A DNA stretch of 64,000 nt from Veillonella_A intestinalis (GCF_943192895.1 NZ_CALPCB010000010.1:1-64000); one strand, 5' to 3'; positions 15,516 to 24,360 are shown, counted from the stretch's first letter. Made by a program: numbers and translations. Notes: generated from the letters alone by a model not told the origin.

Positions 15516-16739
15516 ATGGCTGGGCATTCGTTAAAAAAATTAAAAATATTACTGTTGTTATTAGTCACATTAACACTTTCTATTGCTTTATTTGGGTGTG
15601 GAAATAATGAAAACTCTTCACAAAATAATCAAGTTATTACAAATACCTCAGAAAATGATAAAGTAAAAAATACAGAAGATTCTGCAGATAAAAATAACCC
15701 TTTTAGAGAATTTAAAGATACTAATAATTCACTTAGTCAATATTTTTATTGGACTAATCATGTAGGCATTAATGCTTTTAATGAACAAAGAATAAAAATT
15801 TTAGAAGTTTTAAGAAACTCCAACAAGAGTGATGCAAAGATGATCCCTCTTACAAAAGGGAGTAATGGACTTGTTGAAACTGCACCAGGAGGTAATATTG
15901 ATTATTTGTATTTTGGTCCCATAGAAAATAAACGGCCTAATGGAGAAGGGCTTTTATGGAAATCTACAGGTATTTTAAATACTTCTCAAAAAAATATTTC
16001 GAGAGGAGAGTTAGTGTTTATTGGAACATTCATTAAAGGTAAATTGTCAAGCGAATATGTTCTTGCATTTTATCAGGGAAAACTATACTATGAAGGCTCC
16101 ATAACTAATATAACGCAAATTTCTTCAATACCAAAAGAACATGACGAACCTAATAGTATTAACGAAGGCTTTTACTATATATCACCACAACAATTTTTTT
16201 ATGCAAAAATATTAGAAGGTTTATCTTTAGAGAACTCGATATCTCTTAATAATCAATATTATTTGATTAATGATTTTGATCCATTTAATCAATATACCGA
16301 ACAGAGTTTTTTCCAGTCGTTCTTTAGAGGTTATTACTTATCTGATATTGCATTATATGAGAATATAAGTACTGCTTACTATGTTGACGATGGAAAAATT
16401 AAACTTAAAGTAGCTCCTAAATTTGATATTGAAAACTTAATGTTAAATAAGATTTCAGACAGACGTATTCTTAAATATGGTGATAATGGAAATTTAGAAT
16501 ACGATATTATTGGTGATATTAGTGGAATCGGTGTTGTTCATGAAGATTTACTAACTGGGAAAAAACCTCATTATAGGCTCAATGGGAAATCGGGAACTAT
16601 CTATTATCCGAATGGCAAAATTAAATATCAAGGTGAGTTTGATTTTCGATTAGCTCCTCATGGATTCGGAACTTTATACAAAGAAGACGGCACAAAAGAT
16701 TATACAGGGCAATGGGAGCATGGAAAATATAATCCTTAA
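15516..16739 (+). CDS. Lipoprotein with MORN-like repeats
   Basis: The 407-residue protein has a lipoprotein signal (LLLLLVTLTLSIALFGC, Cys-28) and an Asn/Ser-rich linker. The body contains MORN-like elements: DYLYFGPIENKRPNGEGLLW near residue 130, then a C-terminal pair IYYPNGKIKYQGEFD...APHGFGTLY and YTGQWEHGKYN. MORN repeats often mediate membrane or protein contacts. It is the largest protein of the accessory cluster and probably faces the periplasm or surface. GGAG lies about 11 bases before the ATG. It could be a surface structure component or an immunity-type protein; nothing decides this. Confidence 0.7.
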   Translation: MAGHSLKKLKILLLLLVTLTLSIALFGCGNNENSSQNNQVITNTSENDKVKNTEDSADKNNPFREFKDTNNSLSQYFYWTNHVGINAFNEQRIKILEVLRNSNKSDAKMIPLTKGSNGLVETAPGGNIDYLYFGPIENKRPNGEGLLWKSTGILNTSQKNISRGELVFIGTFIKGKLSSEYVLAFYQGKLYYEGSITNITQISSIPKEHDEPNSINEGFYYISPQQFFYAKILEGLSLENSISLNNQYYLINDFDPFNQYTEQSFFQSFFRGYYLSDIALYENISTAYYVDDGKIKLKVAPKFDIENLMLNKISDRRILKYGDNGNLEYDIIGDISGIGVVHEDLLTGKKPHYRLNGKSGTIYYPNGKIKYQGEFDFRLAPHGFGTLYKEDGTKDYTGQWEHGKYNP

Positions 16740-16785
16740 TAAAAACAAAATATAATAATTGTTAAGGCTAAAATAGGAGGGTATT

Positions 16786-17013
16786 ATGGAATCTATTAGA
16801 GGTATATTAATGGTTATTGCGATAATTTGGTTAACATATCGCATATATAGAATTTTAGCTAGTAAATATCAAATTGTATCATTCTCTGGTTTTATAGGGC
16901 ATATGTGGGGTCATTTGGATTTACTAATATGGTCATTTATAGGCGCATGTGCGGTTGTAGGACTTGTTTTAAATGGTATTGATTCTATATTTGGAACTAA
17001 CTTGTTAAAATAA
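16786..17013 (+). CDS. Small membrane protein, intact paralogue of 13085
   Basis: The 75-residue product has two membrane helices (GILMVIAIIWLTYRIYRIL and LLIWSFIGACAVVGLVLNGI) linked by SKYQIVSFSGFIGHMWGHLD. The linker is nearly identical to the frameshifted gene at 13085-13323, so the two copies flank the lipoprotein/zinc-ribbon genes. Strong conservation of the GHMWGHLD loop suggests it is the working part. AGGAGGG precedes the ATG. A terminator follows immediately. I do not recognise the family. Confidence 0.7.
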   Translation: MESIRGILMVIAIIWLTYRIYRILASKYQIVSFSGFIGHMWGHLDLLIWSFIGACAVVGLVLNGIDSIFGTNLLK

Positions 17014-17030
17014 AAATTGTTAACTTTTTT

Positions 17031-17065
17031 TACCACCTAAGGGCTAAGCCCTTAGGTGGTTTTTG
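17031..17065 (+). terminator. Terminator at the end of the accessory cluster
   Basis: ACCACCTAAGGGCT / AGCCCTTAGGTGGT is a perfect stem followed by TTTTTGTTG. Confidence 0.9.
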
Positions 17066-17240
17066 TTGTGCTAAAGCTCTTATTTTGATGATATAAGCAA
17101 GTTTATTCTTATAATATGTAATGAAAATAAGTATAAGGATTGTATGCTTAACTAGTAATACTAAAGAAGAGTTACTGACTTAACTACTTTATAAGAGTGG
17201 TTACAAAATAGTCATGATTAAAAGTATTAGGATTTGGAAT

Positions 17241-17277
17241 AAAAAAAGAACTGTCTAGTAAACTAGACAGTTCTTAA
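17241..17277 (-). terminator. Terminator of the tRNA-Ser gene
   Basis: On the minus strand, AAGAACTGTCTAG / CTAGACAGTTCTT is followed by a T-run, just after the tRNA 3' end. Confidence 0.88.
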
Positions 17278-17280
17278 TTG

Positions 17281-17371
17281 TGGCGGAGAGAGAGGGATTT
17301 GAACCCTCGGTACGGTATCACCGCACACATGATTTCCAATCATGCTCCTTAAGCCGCTCGGACACCTCTCC
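17281..17371 (-). tRNA. tRNA-Ser (anticodon GGA)
   Basis: On the minus strand it starts GGAGAGGTGTCCGAGCGG, has the anticodon loop TTGGAAA in a GAT/ATC-closed stem, the long variable arm typical of serine tRNAs, the T-loop GGTTCAAATCC and an encoded CCA end. Its 3' end faces the accessory cluster at 12-17 kb. Confidence 0.95.
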
Positions 17372-17572
17372 ATATGGCGCTACTTCATGTAACGTACTTT
17401 ACTATTATAGAAGAAAGTAAAAATCTTGTCAATCCATAAAAAATAAAAATTTAAATCAGTCAGATGGGGCAAATTTGAATCTTTATAGTCGCATTAGTAC
17501 ACGTCTCATTGTAAAGGTAGGGGATAGTTATTCGATTACCTACGGTGTATGCAATTTGAGAGGGGGAGTATC

Positions 17573-18031
17573 TTAACAGTATTTGTGTAATTCTTCGCGA
17601 TAATGTGCTAGTTTAATTTCGTCAGGCGAATAGGTAAATAGCTCGCTAATGGCTATGTCAAAAACCTCAGCTACTTTTAATAGAATATCTAAGGTAACAC
17701 CTTCTATGCGATAGCCTCGTTCAAGGCGAGAAATGTAACTCGTGCTAATGCCTGTTTTTTCAGAGAGCTCTTTTTGGTACCAACCTTTTTCTTTGCGTAA
17801 ATGGGCAATTTTACAGCCTAAACAGGTATAAAAAGCTTGCCCTTTTAAGGGTGTATCTACTGAGGCAGTAGGGCAGAGTGGATTTAAGAAGGCTGCTAAT
17901 GCTAAGGCTGATTTGCTATTTGGTTTAAGTCTAAACGTTTTTACATGACTGGTGTTTTGTTTTTGTAAAGTTATTTCACTTGGTTTTATTGAATGGGTAT
18001 TTGTTAATTTTGAAATTATGGTTGACACCAC
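17573..18031 (-). CDS. Xre-family regulator with N-terminal extension
   Basis: The 152-residue protein has a C-terminal Xre HTH: IAHLRKEKGWYQKELSEKTG then ISTSYISRLERGYRIEGVTL. It is preceded by about 65 residues of low similarity, including CLGC. It starts with GTG at 18031, 5 bases after a perfect AGGAGG. It stands alone between tRNA-Ser and a small secreted-protein gene, and its targets are unknown. The N-terminal part might bind a ligand or metal through its cysteines, which is speculative. Confidence 0.8.
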   Translation of the reverse strand: MVSTIISKLTNTHSIKPSEITLQKQNTSHVKTFRLKPNSKSALALAAFLNPLCPTASVDTPLKGQAFYTCLGCKIAHLRKEKGWYQKELSEKTGISTSYISRLERGYRIEGVTLDILLKVAEVFDIAISELFTYSPDEIKLAHYREELHKYC

Positions 18032-18149
18032 ATACGCCTCCTCGTTGTGGTAATAGGGATAGATTAAATAAACAACTATATATTACTCCTAATCACATGT
18101 ATTGTCTAATGTTTTGTGTCAATAAACATGTTGTTAATATGATTAATTA

Positions 18150-18197
18150 ACAAAAAACGCTCATTTTTTCCCTAGCTAAAAGAAAAAATGAGCGTTA
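18150..18197 (-). terminator. Terminator after the small secreted protein
   Basis: On the minus strand, AACGCTCATTTTTTC pairs with GAAAAAATGAGCGTT, followed by TTTTGTT. Confidence 0.85.
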
Positions 18198-18230
18198 TAT
18201 CGTATTAGATTAAGGTATTAGATTAGCGTA

Positions 18231-18446
18231 TTATGGTTTACATACTTTACAAGGTACATAGCCATTATTAATAGCTTCTTGGCGACTATCAAGATATACA
18301 CGATTGTAGTCACTAATTTTTTGCGCCCCGCGGCAGTCATCGTAGTGGAATTTACTCGTTCGTGCATTCCCCGAATACGCAAACGTTGGTAAAGCCATGG
18401 TGAGTAATAAGGTGGCTACCGTAACAGATTTAATAAATATATTCAT
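18231..18446 (-). CDS. Small secreted protein with Ada-type zinc-site motif
   Basis: The 71-residue product has a signal peptide (MNIFIKSVTVATLLLTMALP...FAYS) and a mature domain of about 46 residues: SKFHYDDCRGAQKIS...DSRQEAINNGYVPCKVCKP. The pattern of one Cys, then a late CxxC after GY, resembles the Ada/nuclease-associated zinc-binding fold, which also occurs in secreted nuclease-like proteins. Here it stands alone, without a nuclease domain. The ATG at 18446 was chosen for its AAAGG site; a GTG three codons upstream is too close to it. Role unknown; metal or DNA binding in the periplasm is possible. Confidence 0.7.
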   Translation of the reverse strand: MNIFIKSVTVATLLLTMALPTFAYSGNARTSKFHYDDCRGAQKISDYNRVYLDSRQEAINNGYVPCKVCKP

Positions 18447-18576
18447 ACCAGTCACAACCTTTCTTTGGTACTACATAAAACTATCATTTACCGCCTAGCG
18501 GATAAATGTAAGCAAGGTTTTGAGTTATTATTGTCTCAGTTCGGCTTTTTGTGTATGATATATGTTTATATATTGG

Positions 18577-19371
18577 TTAGTCTAAATGATACATATTGGG
18601 TTTTCGATCTCTAAAGACATTGATTTTGCGGCGAATATCGTCTGTAACACTTAAATCAATCGTGCCAATAGCAACTTCTTCAGAATCGCCTAGATGCAAT
18701 AGTTCATCGCCCCATGGATCAAGTAATAAAGAATTTCCGGCACATTTTATTTTACCAATATAGCCACAAGTATTGACTGCGCAGAGAAACATTTGGTTTT
18801 CAATAGCTCGTGCTGTGTTTAAGATTTCCCAGTGGCGCTGGCGCATAGTAGGCCATTGAGCGGGCACAAAGAACAAGTCGACTCCTTGTAAAGTTGTAGT
18901 GCGGATGATTTCAGGAAAACGAATATCATAGCATGTTACACTGGAGCAAGGTATTTCATCTAAGTAGAAGCGGTGAGTTTGTTCGCCCCCTTGAAAAAAC
19001 TTATCTTCTTTGGCAGGTGTAAAGCTATGAATTTTATCATATTGTGAAATAATAGTGCCTTCGCGATTTACAATATACGAAGTATTATATACTTTATTAT
19101 CCCGTAAGGTAGCCACCGAGCCACCCACAATATTTACCTCATGTTTTTTAGCTAATTGACTAAGTAAAGTCTGGGTGCGCTCCCCATTTTTATCAGCCTC
19201 TTGTGGCAAGTGGTCGGTGGGGTAAAAGCCAGTATTCCAGGTTTCAGGTAAAACTAGAATATCGGGGCTTTCTTTAACGGCCGTTTCCACTAATTCTTCC
19301 ACATGATAGTAGTTGCGATCTACATCCCCAACGGTTACATCCATTTGTAATAGGGCAATTTTTTTTTTCAT
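18577..19371 (-). CDS. Carbon-nitrogen hydrolase, omega-amidase-like
   Basis: The 264-residue nitrilase-superfamily enzyme shows the catalytic triad: Glu in LVLPETWNTGF, Lys in ISQYDKIHSFTP and Cys in SVTCYDIRFPEI. The pattern CYDIRFPE and the length match omega-amidase/Nit2-like enzymes that hydrolyse alpha-ketoglutaramate or alpha-ketosuccinamate, the latter arising in methionine salvage transamination. It is cytoplasmic, with no signal. The ATG at 19371 was chosen because the GGAG of the site lies within the alternative four-codon extension. It is a single gene, divergent from the polysaccharide operon. Confidence 0.88.
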   Translation of the reverse strand: MKKKIALLQMDVTVGDVDRNYYHVEELVETAVKESPDILVLPETWNTGFYPTDHLPQEADKNGERTQTLLSQLAKKHEVNIVGGSVATLRDNKVYNTSYIVNREGTIISQYDKIHSFTPAKEDKFFQGGEQTHRFYLDEIPCSSVTCYDIRFPEIIRTTTLQGVDLFFVPAQWPTMRQRHWEILNTARAIENQMFLCAVNTCGYIGKIKCAGNSLLLDPWGDELLHLGDSEEVAIGTIDLSVTDDIRRKINVFRDRKPNMYHLD

Positions 19372-19551
19372 TACATACTCCATTCAAAACGACAAGATGG
19401 TCGTAAACAAGAAGTTATATACTATATGAATTATAATATAAGTATAGGGGGAGATTTAAAAGGCTGTCAATAGGCATGGGCTGTTTGTTTGTGATATAAT
19501 ATACCTTGTATAATTGTTTTTAAATACAATAAAATAAGTAGGAGGCAATTT

Positions 19552-20364
19552 ATGAAACGTTTCATAGTAGTCTTTGCCTTGCTTGGGAGTTTATTGATGC
19601 TCTTAGCAGGTTGTATGTCTGAAACGAAAGACACAACGGCTAGTGCTGCACAAGCACAACCACAGAAAGTAACTAAAACAGTAGCGACGGCAGTACCAAA
19701 GGGTATTCCTGTGCTTATGTATCACAAAGTAGGGCCAGAAGAAGATAATGATGCGGTCATTCGTGAGGATTTGTTCAGAGCCCAAATGAAGCTCTTACAC
19801 GATAAAGGTTTTAATCCTATTACGATGGAACAATTAAATGATTATGTTCGTCATGGTAAGGCGGTGCCAGTTAAACCAGTAGTCTTAACCTTTGATGATG
19901 GCTATGAGGATACGTATAGCATTGTCTATCCCGTGTTAAAAGAATATGGCTTTGCAGGCACTGTATTTGTTAATCCAGGCGATGTAGGTACGCGTTTAAC
20001 TTGGGAACAGATTAAAGAAATGCACGATAATGGCATAACTATTGCTAGTCATGGGTATGACCATGTGCGGATGAATGAATTATCTGATAGTGAGCAATTA
20101 GCTAATATTGTAAAAGCACAAATGGCGTTAAAAGAAAAATTAGGCATTGATAATCAATGGTTCTGTTATCCTTATGGTCGTGAAAATGAATATTCTCAAA
20201 AAGCAGCTACGGATAATGGTATTTTATTGGCTGTAACCATGAATCCAGGTTGGGTCCATGAAGGCGATAATCCGTATGCTTTGCAACGTATTTGGATTGG
20301 TAATGCTGTAGATCTCGCTCATTTTGAAGAACGGATAACAACGGAAGAGTATGCTGATTTATAA
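19552..20364 (+). CDS. Polysaccharide deacetylase lipoprotein
   Basis: The 270-residue protein has a lipoprotein signal (LLMLLAGC, Cys-21), a linker, then a NodB-type carbohydrate esterase 4 domain. Metal and catalytic motifs are visible: LTFDDGYEDTY (motif 1, Asp-Asp), SHGYDHVRMN (motif 2, HxxxH type) and WFCYPYGREN (motif 3). It probably removes acetyl groups from peptidoglycan or exopolysaccharide outside the cytoplasmic membrane. AGGAGG precedes the ATG. It starts a tight operon with the NAGPA-domain gene 19 bases downstream. Confidence 0.9.
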   Translation: MKRFIVVFALLGSLLMLLAGCMSETKDTTASAAQAQPQKVTKTVATAVPKGIPVLMYHKVGPEEDNDAVIREDLFRAQMKLLHDKGFNPITMEQLNDYVRHGKAVPVKPVVLTFDDGYEDTYSIVYPVLKEYGFAGTVFVNPGDVGTRLTWEQIKEMHDNGITIASHGYDHVRMNELSDSEQLANIVKAQMALKEKLGIDNQWFCYPYGRENEYSQKAATDNGILLAVTMNPGWVHEGDNPYALQRIWIGNAVDLAHFEERITTEEYADL

Positions 20365-20383
20365 GGACAGATAGGAGTTAAGG

Positions 20384-21331
20384 ATGAAACGATTTTTTAG
20401 TAAAGGGTGGGTAAAATTTATTCTCGTCATGTTTATTTTTACCATGCTTACCTCGCCCATTGTAGTGCTATTTGGCCCTTTTGATAATCTGAAACGTACC
20501 GTTGTGGGCGCTATTATGCGCTCGCGCCATCCTCATTACATTACATGGCTGTTTAATCAGGATGAAATCAATATGATTCTAGGCACGGTAAGTACAGTGC
20601 GAAGCCAAGATTTATTTAAGTTTAAAGCTCGTGAAGATACAACGCTTAAAATGCGTAAAATTGAGTCAACTCGTTATGTTGGTTATGTACTAGAAATTCC
20701 TGACCCTCGTCGTGTAAAGGTGGCAACGGCTAGAAACATTCAAGAAAAAGGGGAAACCGTAAGTAATATTGCTAAGGATAATGATGCGGTAGCCGCTATT
20801 AATGCAGGTGGTTTCCACGATCCTAATGGTACTGGTACTGGTCGTTTGCCGTATGGTTTCATCATGCAAGAAGGGGACTATGTGATTGGTAAAGATGTAG
20901 GACCTGATGAAGCGGTAGACTTTGTTGGTTTTACAAAAGATGGCAACTTGATTGCTGGCACATACAATAAAACAGAATTGGCTGAAATGAAAGCGGCTGA
21001 AGGTATTACCTTTGGACCACCACTTATTGTAGATGGTAAGAAAATGATTACTGATGGTGATGGTGGCTGGGGTATTGGGCCTCGTACGGCTATTGGTCAG
21101 AAAAAAGATGGTACTGTTATTTTTGTCGTTATTGATGGTCGTCAACCTGGTTATTCCACGGGGGCAACGCTTCGTGATGTGCAAGATGTACTATTTGAAG
21201 AAGGCTGCTATATTGCTGCGAATTTAGATGGTGGTTCTAGTACGACTTTATATTACAATGGTAAAGTTGTTAATAAACCAGCTGACTTGTTAGGTGAGCG
21301 GATGATTCCAACCGCCTTTGTTGTGAAATAG
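20384..21331 (+). CDS. Phosphodiester glycosidase (NAGPA) domain protein
   Basis: The 315-residue product has one N-terminal membrane anchor (FILVMFIFTMLTSPIVVLFG) and a NAGPA/DUF2233 domain. Landmarks are AAINAGGFHDPNGTG, FGPPLIVDGKKM, GIGPRTAIGQKKDG, VVIDGRQPG and ANLDGGSSTTLYYNG. The family cleaves GlcNAc-1-phosphodiesters or works in exopolysaccharide and sporulation envelope biology. With the deacetylase upstream (19 bases) and the gene at 21340 (8 bases downstream), it forms an envelope-polysaccharide operon. Confidence 0.88.
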   Translation: MKRFFSKGWVKFILVMFIFTMLTSPIVVLFGPFDNLKRTVVGAIMRSRHPHYITWLFNQDEINMILGTVSTVRSQDLFKFKAREDTTLKMRKIESTRYVGYVLEIPDPRRVKVATARNIQEKGETVSNIAKDNDAVAAINAGGFHDPNGTGTGRLPYGFIMQEGDYVIGKDVGPDEAVDFVGFTKDGNLIAGTYNKTELAEMKAAEGITFGPPLIVDGKKMITDGDGGWGIGPRTAIGQKKDGTVIFVVIDGRQPGYSTGATLRDVQDVLFEEGCYIAANLDGGSSTTLYYNGKVVNKPADLLGERMIPTAFVVK

Positions 21332-21339
21332 GAGGACCC

Positions 21340-22242
21340 ATGGCATCGTTTGGTAAAGTTTTAAGCGCCTTTGTCTTGGGGCTAGCATTACAAGGCGGAA
21401 TTTATTATTATTTAGATCAAATTTATTTTGCGCCTACTACTGAGTTTGAAGTGACGGCCAGTGATGGGCAAGAAAAAGACGGTAATTTTCCTGATGTAGG
21501 GGAAGGCAATAAATACTATTCACAAGGGCATAAATATATGGCCGTTGTAACGCAAGACTCTGTAAAAGTATATACATCTGGTGAGAAAACACCGATAGAT
21601 ATTGATTTAAAGGGGCGTCAAGTTAGTTATTTTGAGTGGTTGCCGGATCGTGACTTAGCGATTATGGGGTTACATGGTGGTGTTGAAGATAATGTAGTAT
21701 TGGCTCGTTTTGACCCTGAAAGCCCTGAGCATGAAGTGGATACAACCATGCAAGATTTACCAGCAGATAGTAAAATTGTAGATGCAGCGTTTTCAACGGC
21801 GACTAATGTAGTGTATATGAAAATTAAGGTTGCTGAAAATGCATACCGAATTTATCGGACCGATGCGAACTATGACACCCGCCGAGTATACATGCAGGCT
21901 TCGAATATAGGCCGAATCGCTGTTTTCTATGATGAGGATATCTTCTTCTACGATAATGTTCGCACTGGCGATGTATTTATGTTTGACGGCACTGAAGGTG
22001 GTTGGCGGGTTATTAATCCGGCAGGGCGTTATCGTTTAGTTGGCGTTGATAAAGATAAAGATATTTATATTGCTAAAGTTGATGAAGATGACAAAGTCTT
22101 ATCTGTATTACAAGGCCGATTAGGCGTTGGCTTTGAAACGGTGGATACTTTTAGTGAGCCACAAGAGTTAAAAGATATTACAGTAGCGTCTATCGAAAAA
22201 ATGATAAGTGATAAACGTTCTAGTGATAATAAAAAACAATAA
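21340..22242 (+). CDS. Membrane-anchored protein of unknown function
   Basis: The 300-residue product has one N-terminal helix (FVLGLALQGGIYYYL) and a beta-rich outer domain. Repeated hydrophobic-charged strands (KYMAVVTQDSVKVYT, YFEWLPDRDLAIMGLHGG, IAVFYDEDIFFYDN, KDIYIAKVDEDDKVL) suggest a beta-propeller-like fold. I do not recognise the family. It starts 8 bases after the NAGPA gene behind AGGAGG, so it belongs to the same operon and may be a scaffold for the two enzymes. A terminator follows. Confidence 0.75.
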   Translation: MASFGKVLSAFVLGLALQGGIYYYLDQIYFAPTTEFEVTASDGQEKDGNFPDVGEGNKYYSQGHKYMAVVTQDSVKVYTSGEKTPIDIDLKGRQVSYFEWLPDRDLAIMGLHGGVEDNVVLARFDPESPEHEVDTTMQDLPADSKIVDAAFSTATNVVYMKIKVAENAYRIYRTDANYDTRRVYMQASNIGRIAVFYDEDIFFYDNVRTGDVFMFDGTEGGWRVINPAGRYRLVGVDKDKDIYIAKVDEDDKVLSVLQGRLGVGFETVDTFSEPQELKDITVASIEKMISDKRSSDNKKQ

Positions 22243-22293
22243 ATAAGCATAAACAGACTTTTGATTTCAATTATGAGGTTTATGCATAGGTAA

Positions 22294-22326
22294 GTGAAAA
22301 GGTCTGCTGTAGCAGGCCTTTTCTTG
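22294..22326 (+). terminator. Terminator of the envelope operon
   Basis: GAAAAGGTCTGCT / AGCAGGCCTTTTC with a short loop and T-rich 3' arm. Confidence 0.85.
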
Positions 22327-22352
22327 ACTATATGAACTATGAGGAGGTAATT

Positions 22353-22673
22353 ATGGCTAAGTTTAAAATTAAAAAAGGCTTAAGTGATGCGGAGATGTTT
22401 AAAAATGTGGTGGAAGAGGAAACCTTTGAAACAGCGATGTTAAAAGGTGAGGCTGAGAGTAAGCGTCCTGCACCGCTACGAAAGTCCTCTAGTAACAGTC
22501 AAGAAGCCTTTTACCGTGAGTTCCTAACTGAGAAGGTAGAGACTCAGATTGGTAAACTTTTACTGGATATTAAGATGGAATATTTTAAAGATGGTGTAGG
22601 CGATTTTTCTATACAAGTGAAAAAAGATGGCCGAAATATTATAATCGAAACGGCACCTAAAAAAATTAAATAA
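22353..22673 (+). CDS. Hypothetical protein, 106 residues
   Basis: A small, lysine-rich, soluble protein (MAKFKIKKGLSDAEMFKNVV at the start, IQVKKDGRNIIIETAPKKIK at the end) with a predicted helical middle. GGAGG precedes the ATG at ideal spacing; an ATG at 22332 would lie before that site. No domain is recognised. It sits alone between the envelope operon and the carboxyltransferase gene. Confidence 0.7.
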   Translation: MAKFKIKKGLSDAEMFKNVVEEETFETAMLKGEAESKRPAPLRKSSSNSQEAFYREFLTEKVETQIGKLLLDIKMEYFKDGVGDFSIQVKKDGRNIIIETAPKKIK

Positions 22674-22717
22674 GATTAAGAAATATATATTTATGAGTAA
22701 TCCGTATTGTAAATATG

Positions 22718-22746
22718 TTGACAAAGAAACTCTTTAGTAGTCTAAT
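22718..22746 (+). promoter_or_regulatory. Promoter of the carboxyltransferase gene
   Basis: TTGACA and TCTAAT separated by exactly 17 bases, 162 bases before the ATG. The long leader in between shows no obvious riboswitch. Confidence 0.75.
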
Positions 22747-22907
22747 AGATATGTGAGATGAATACTAGTTCTATTAAGGGATTAGATAGAAAGTATTCGT
22801 TATAAGCGTAATTTGAAGGTGAAATGAATTGTAAGCATCTATAAAATGTGGAAGGTTTTATAGGATGGCAGGTTACAATTTATTTCGAAAGTGAAGGAGA
22901 AGGAGTT

Positions 22908-24314
22908 ATGAAAGCGAAAAAAGTAAGAATCATGGAAACCGTCCTCCGCGATGGTCATCAGTCCGTTTTGGCAACACGTATGCGTACTAGCCAAATGTTG
23001 CCAGTATTGGAAAAATTGGACTCTGTTGGTTATGAAGCGTTAGAATGTTGGGGCGGTGCTACCTTTGATAGCTGTCTTCGTTTCTTAGACGAAGATCCAT
23101 GGCAACGTCTTCGCACGTTAAAAGCTCATCTTAAAAACACTCCATTACAGATGTTGTTACGTGGCCAAAACTTATTAGGTTACAAACATTATGCTGATGA
23201 TGTAGTAGAAGCATTTGTTAAAAAAGCAAAAGAAAACGGTATTGATCGTATCCGTATTTTTGATGCGTTGAACGATCCTCGTAACATGGAAGCTGCTATT
23301 AAAGCAGGTAACAAATGTGGCGTTCATGTACAAGGTACAATGGTTTATACTATTAGCCCTGTACATACAAATGAAATGTTCGTAAAAGTGGCTGAAGAAT
23401 TAAAGGATATGGGCATGAATTCCTTGTGCATTAAGGATATGTCCGGTTTATTAGCGCCATATGATGCAGTATCCTTGATTCAAGACCTTAAAAAACGTCT
23501 TGGCGATGACATGATGATTGACTTACATAGCCATTTCACTTGTGGTCTTGCTAGTGCTACTTACTTAAAAGCTGTAGAAGCTGGTGTTGATGTAATCGAT
23601 ACAGCTCTTAGCCCATTCGGTCATGCAACTTCTCAACCTGCAACTGAAAGTATTGTTGAAATGTTCCGTGGTACTGAATATGATACTGGTTTAGATTTAG
23701 CCTCTCTTCGTGAATTAGCTGAATACTTCCGTGGCGTTCGTAAAGAAATCGCTGATGAATTTGGTATTACGCCAGCTCATGAAGTATTGCCAGAAGTTCG
23801 TCATTACCAAATCCCTGGTGGTATGTTGTCTAATACTCAGAATCAACTTCGTGAAATGGGGATGGCAGACAAATTCTTTGATGTAATGAACGAAATGCCT
23901 AAAGTACGTGCTGACCTTGGTTACCCTCCATTGGTAACACCTACTAGCCAAATCGTTGGTACTATGGCTATGATGAACGTTAACTTCATGGCTAATGGTA
24001 TGGAACGTTACCAAATGACTCCTAGCGAAGTTAAAGACTTAGTTCGTGGTAAATATGGTCGTTTACCTGCACCAATTAGCGAAGATATTCGCAAGAAAAT
24101 TATTGGTGATGAAGAACCTATTACATGCCGTCCAGCAGACCTTATCAAACCTGAATTGGAATTATATCGTCAGAAATTGTCCGAATTAGGTTACCAAGGT
24201 TTCACTGATGAAGACGTATTATCCTATGCTATGTTCCCAGAAGTAGCATTACAGTTCTTCGAAAAACACAGCAAACAAGTTATTCTTAAAGAAATCGATC
24301 TTCCACGCGAATAA
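22908..24314 (+). CDS. Biotin-dependent carboxyltransferase subunit (pyruvate carboxylase B / transcarboxylase 5S type)
   Basis: The 468-residue enzyme has the carboxyltransferase TIM barrel (METVLRDGHQS, YEALECWGGATFD, LCIKDMSGLL with the carboxylated-lysine position, IDLHSHFTCG metal ligands) and the PYC/OADA domain. It ends at ILKEIDLPRE without the biotinyl domain (AMKM) that closes the ~590-residue oxaloacetate decarboxylase alpha subunit. So it must use a separate biotin carrier, like the transcarboxylase 5S subunit or split PycB. In a lactate fermenter it should link pyruvate and oxaloacetate on the way to propionate. GAAGGAG precedes the ATG at 22908. Codon choice is more GC-rich and regular, as in highly expressed genes. 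Confidence 0.88.
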   Translation: MKAKKVRIMETVLRDGHQSVLATRMRTSQMLPVLEKLDSVGYEALECWGGATFDSCLRFLDEDPWQRLRTLKAHLKNTPLQMLLRGQNLLGYKHYADDVVEAFVKKAKENGIDRIRIFDALNDPRNMEAAIKAGNKCGVHVQGTMVYTISPVHTNEMFVKVAEELKDMGMNSLCIKDMSGLLAPYDAVSLIQDLKKRLGDDMMIDLHSHFTCGLASATYLKAVEAGVDVIDTALSPFGHATSQPATESIVEMFRGTEYDTGLDLASLRELAEYFRGVRKEIADEFGITPAHEVLPEVRHYQIPGGMLSNTQNQLREMGMADKFFDVMNEMPKVRADLGYPPLVTPTSQIVGTMAMMNVNFMANGMERYQMTPSEVKDLVRGKYGRLPAPISEDIRKKIIGDEEPITCRPADLIKPELELYRQKLSELGYQGFTDEDVLSYAMFPEVALQFFEKHSKQVILKEIDLPRE

Positions 24315-24360
24315 TTTGTTATATGTTTAGTCAGTTTTGACTTAAGATATTAATAAAATC

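Noticed and set aside
17281..17371. Attachment site duplicate of the tRNA-Ser 3' end at the left border of the island
   Set aside because: No copy of the tRNA 3' sequence was seen near 11.6-12.0 kb and no integrase gene is present, so integration at this tRNA is not supported beyond its position.
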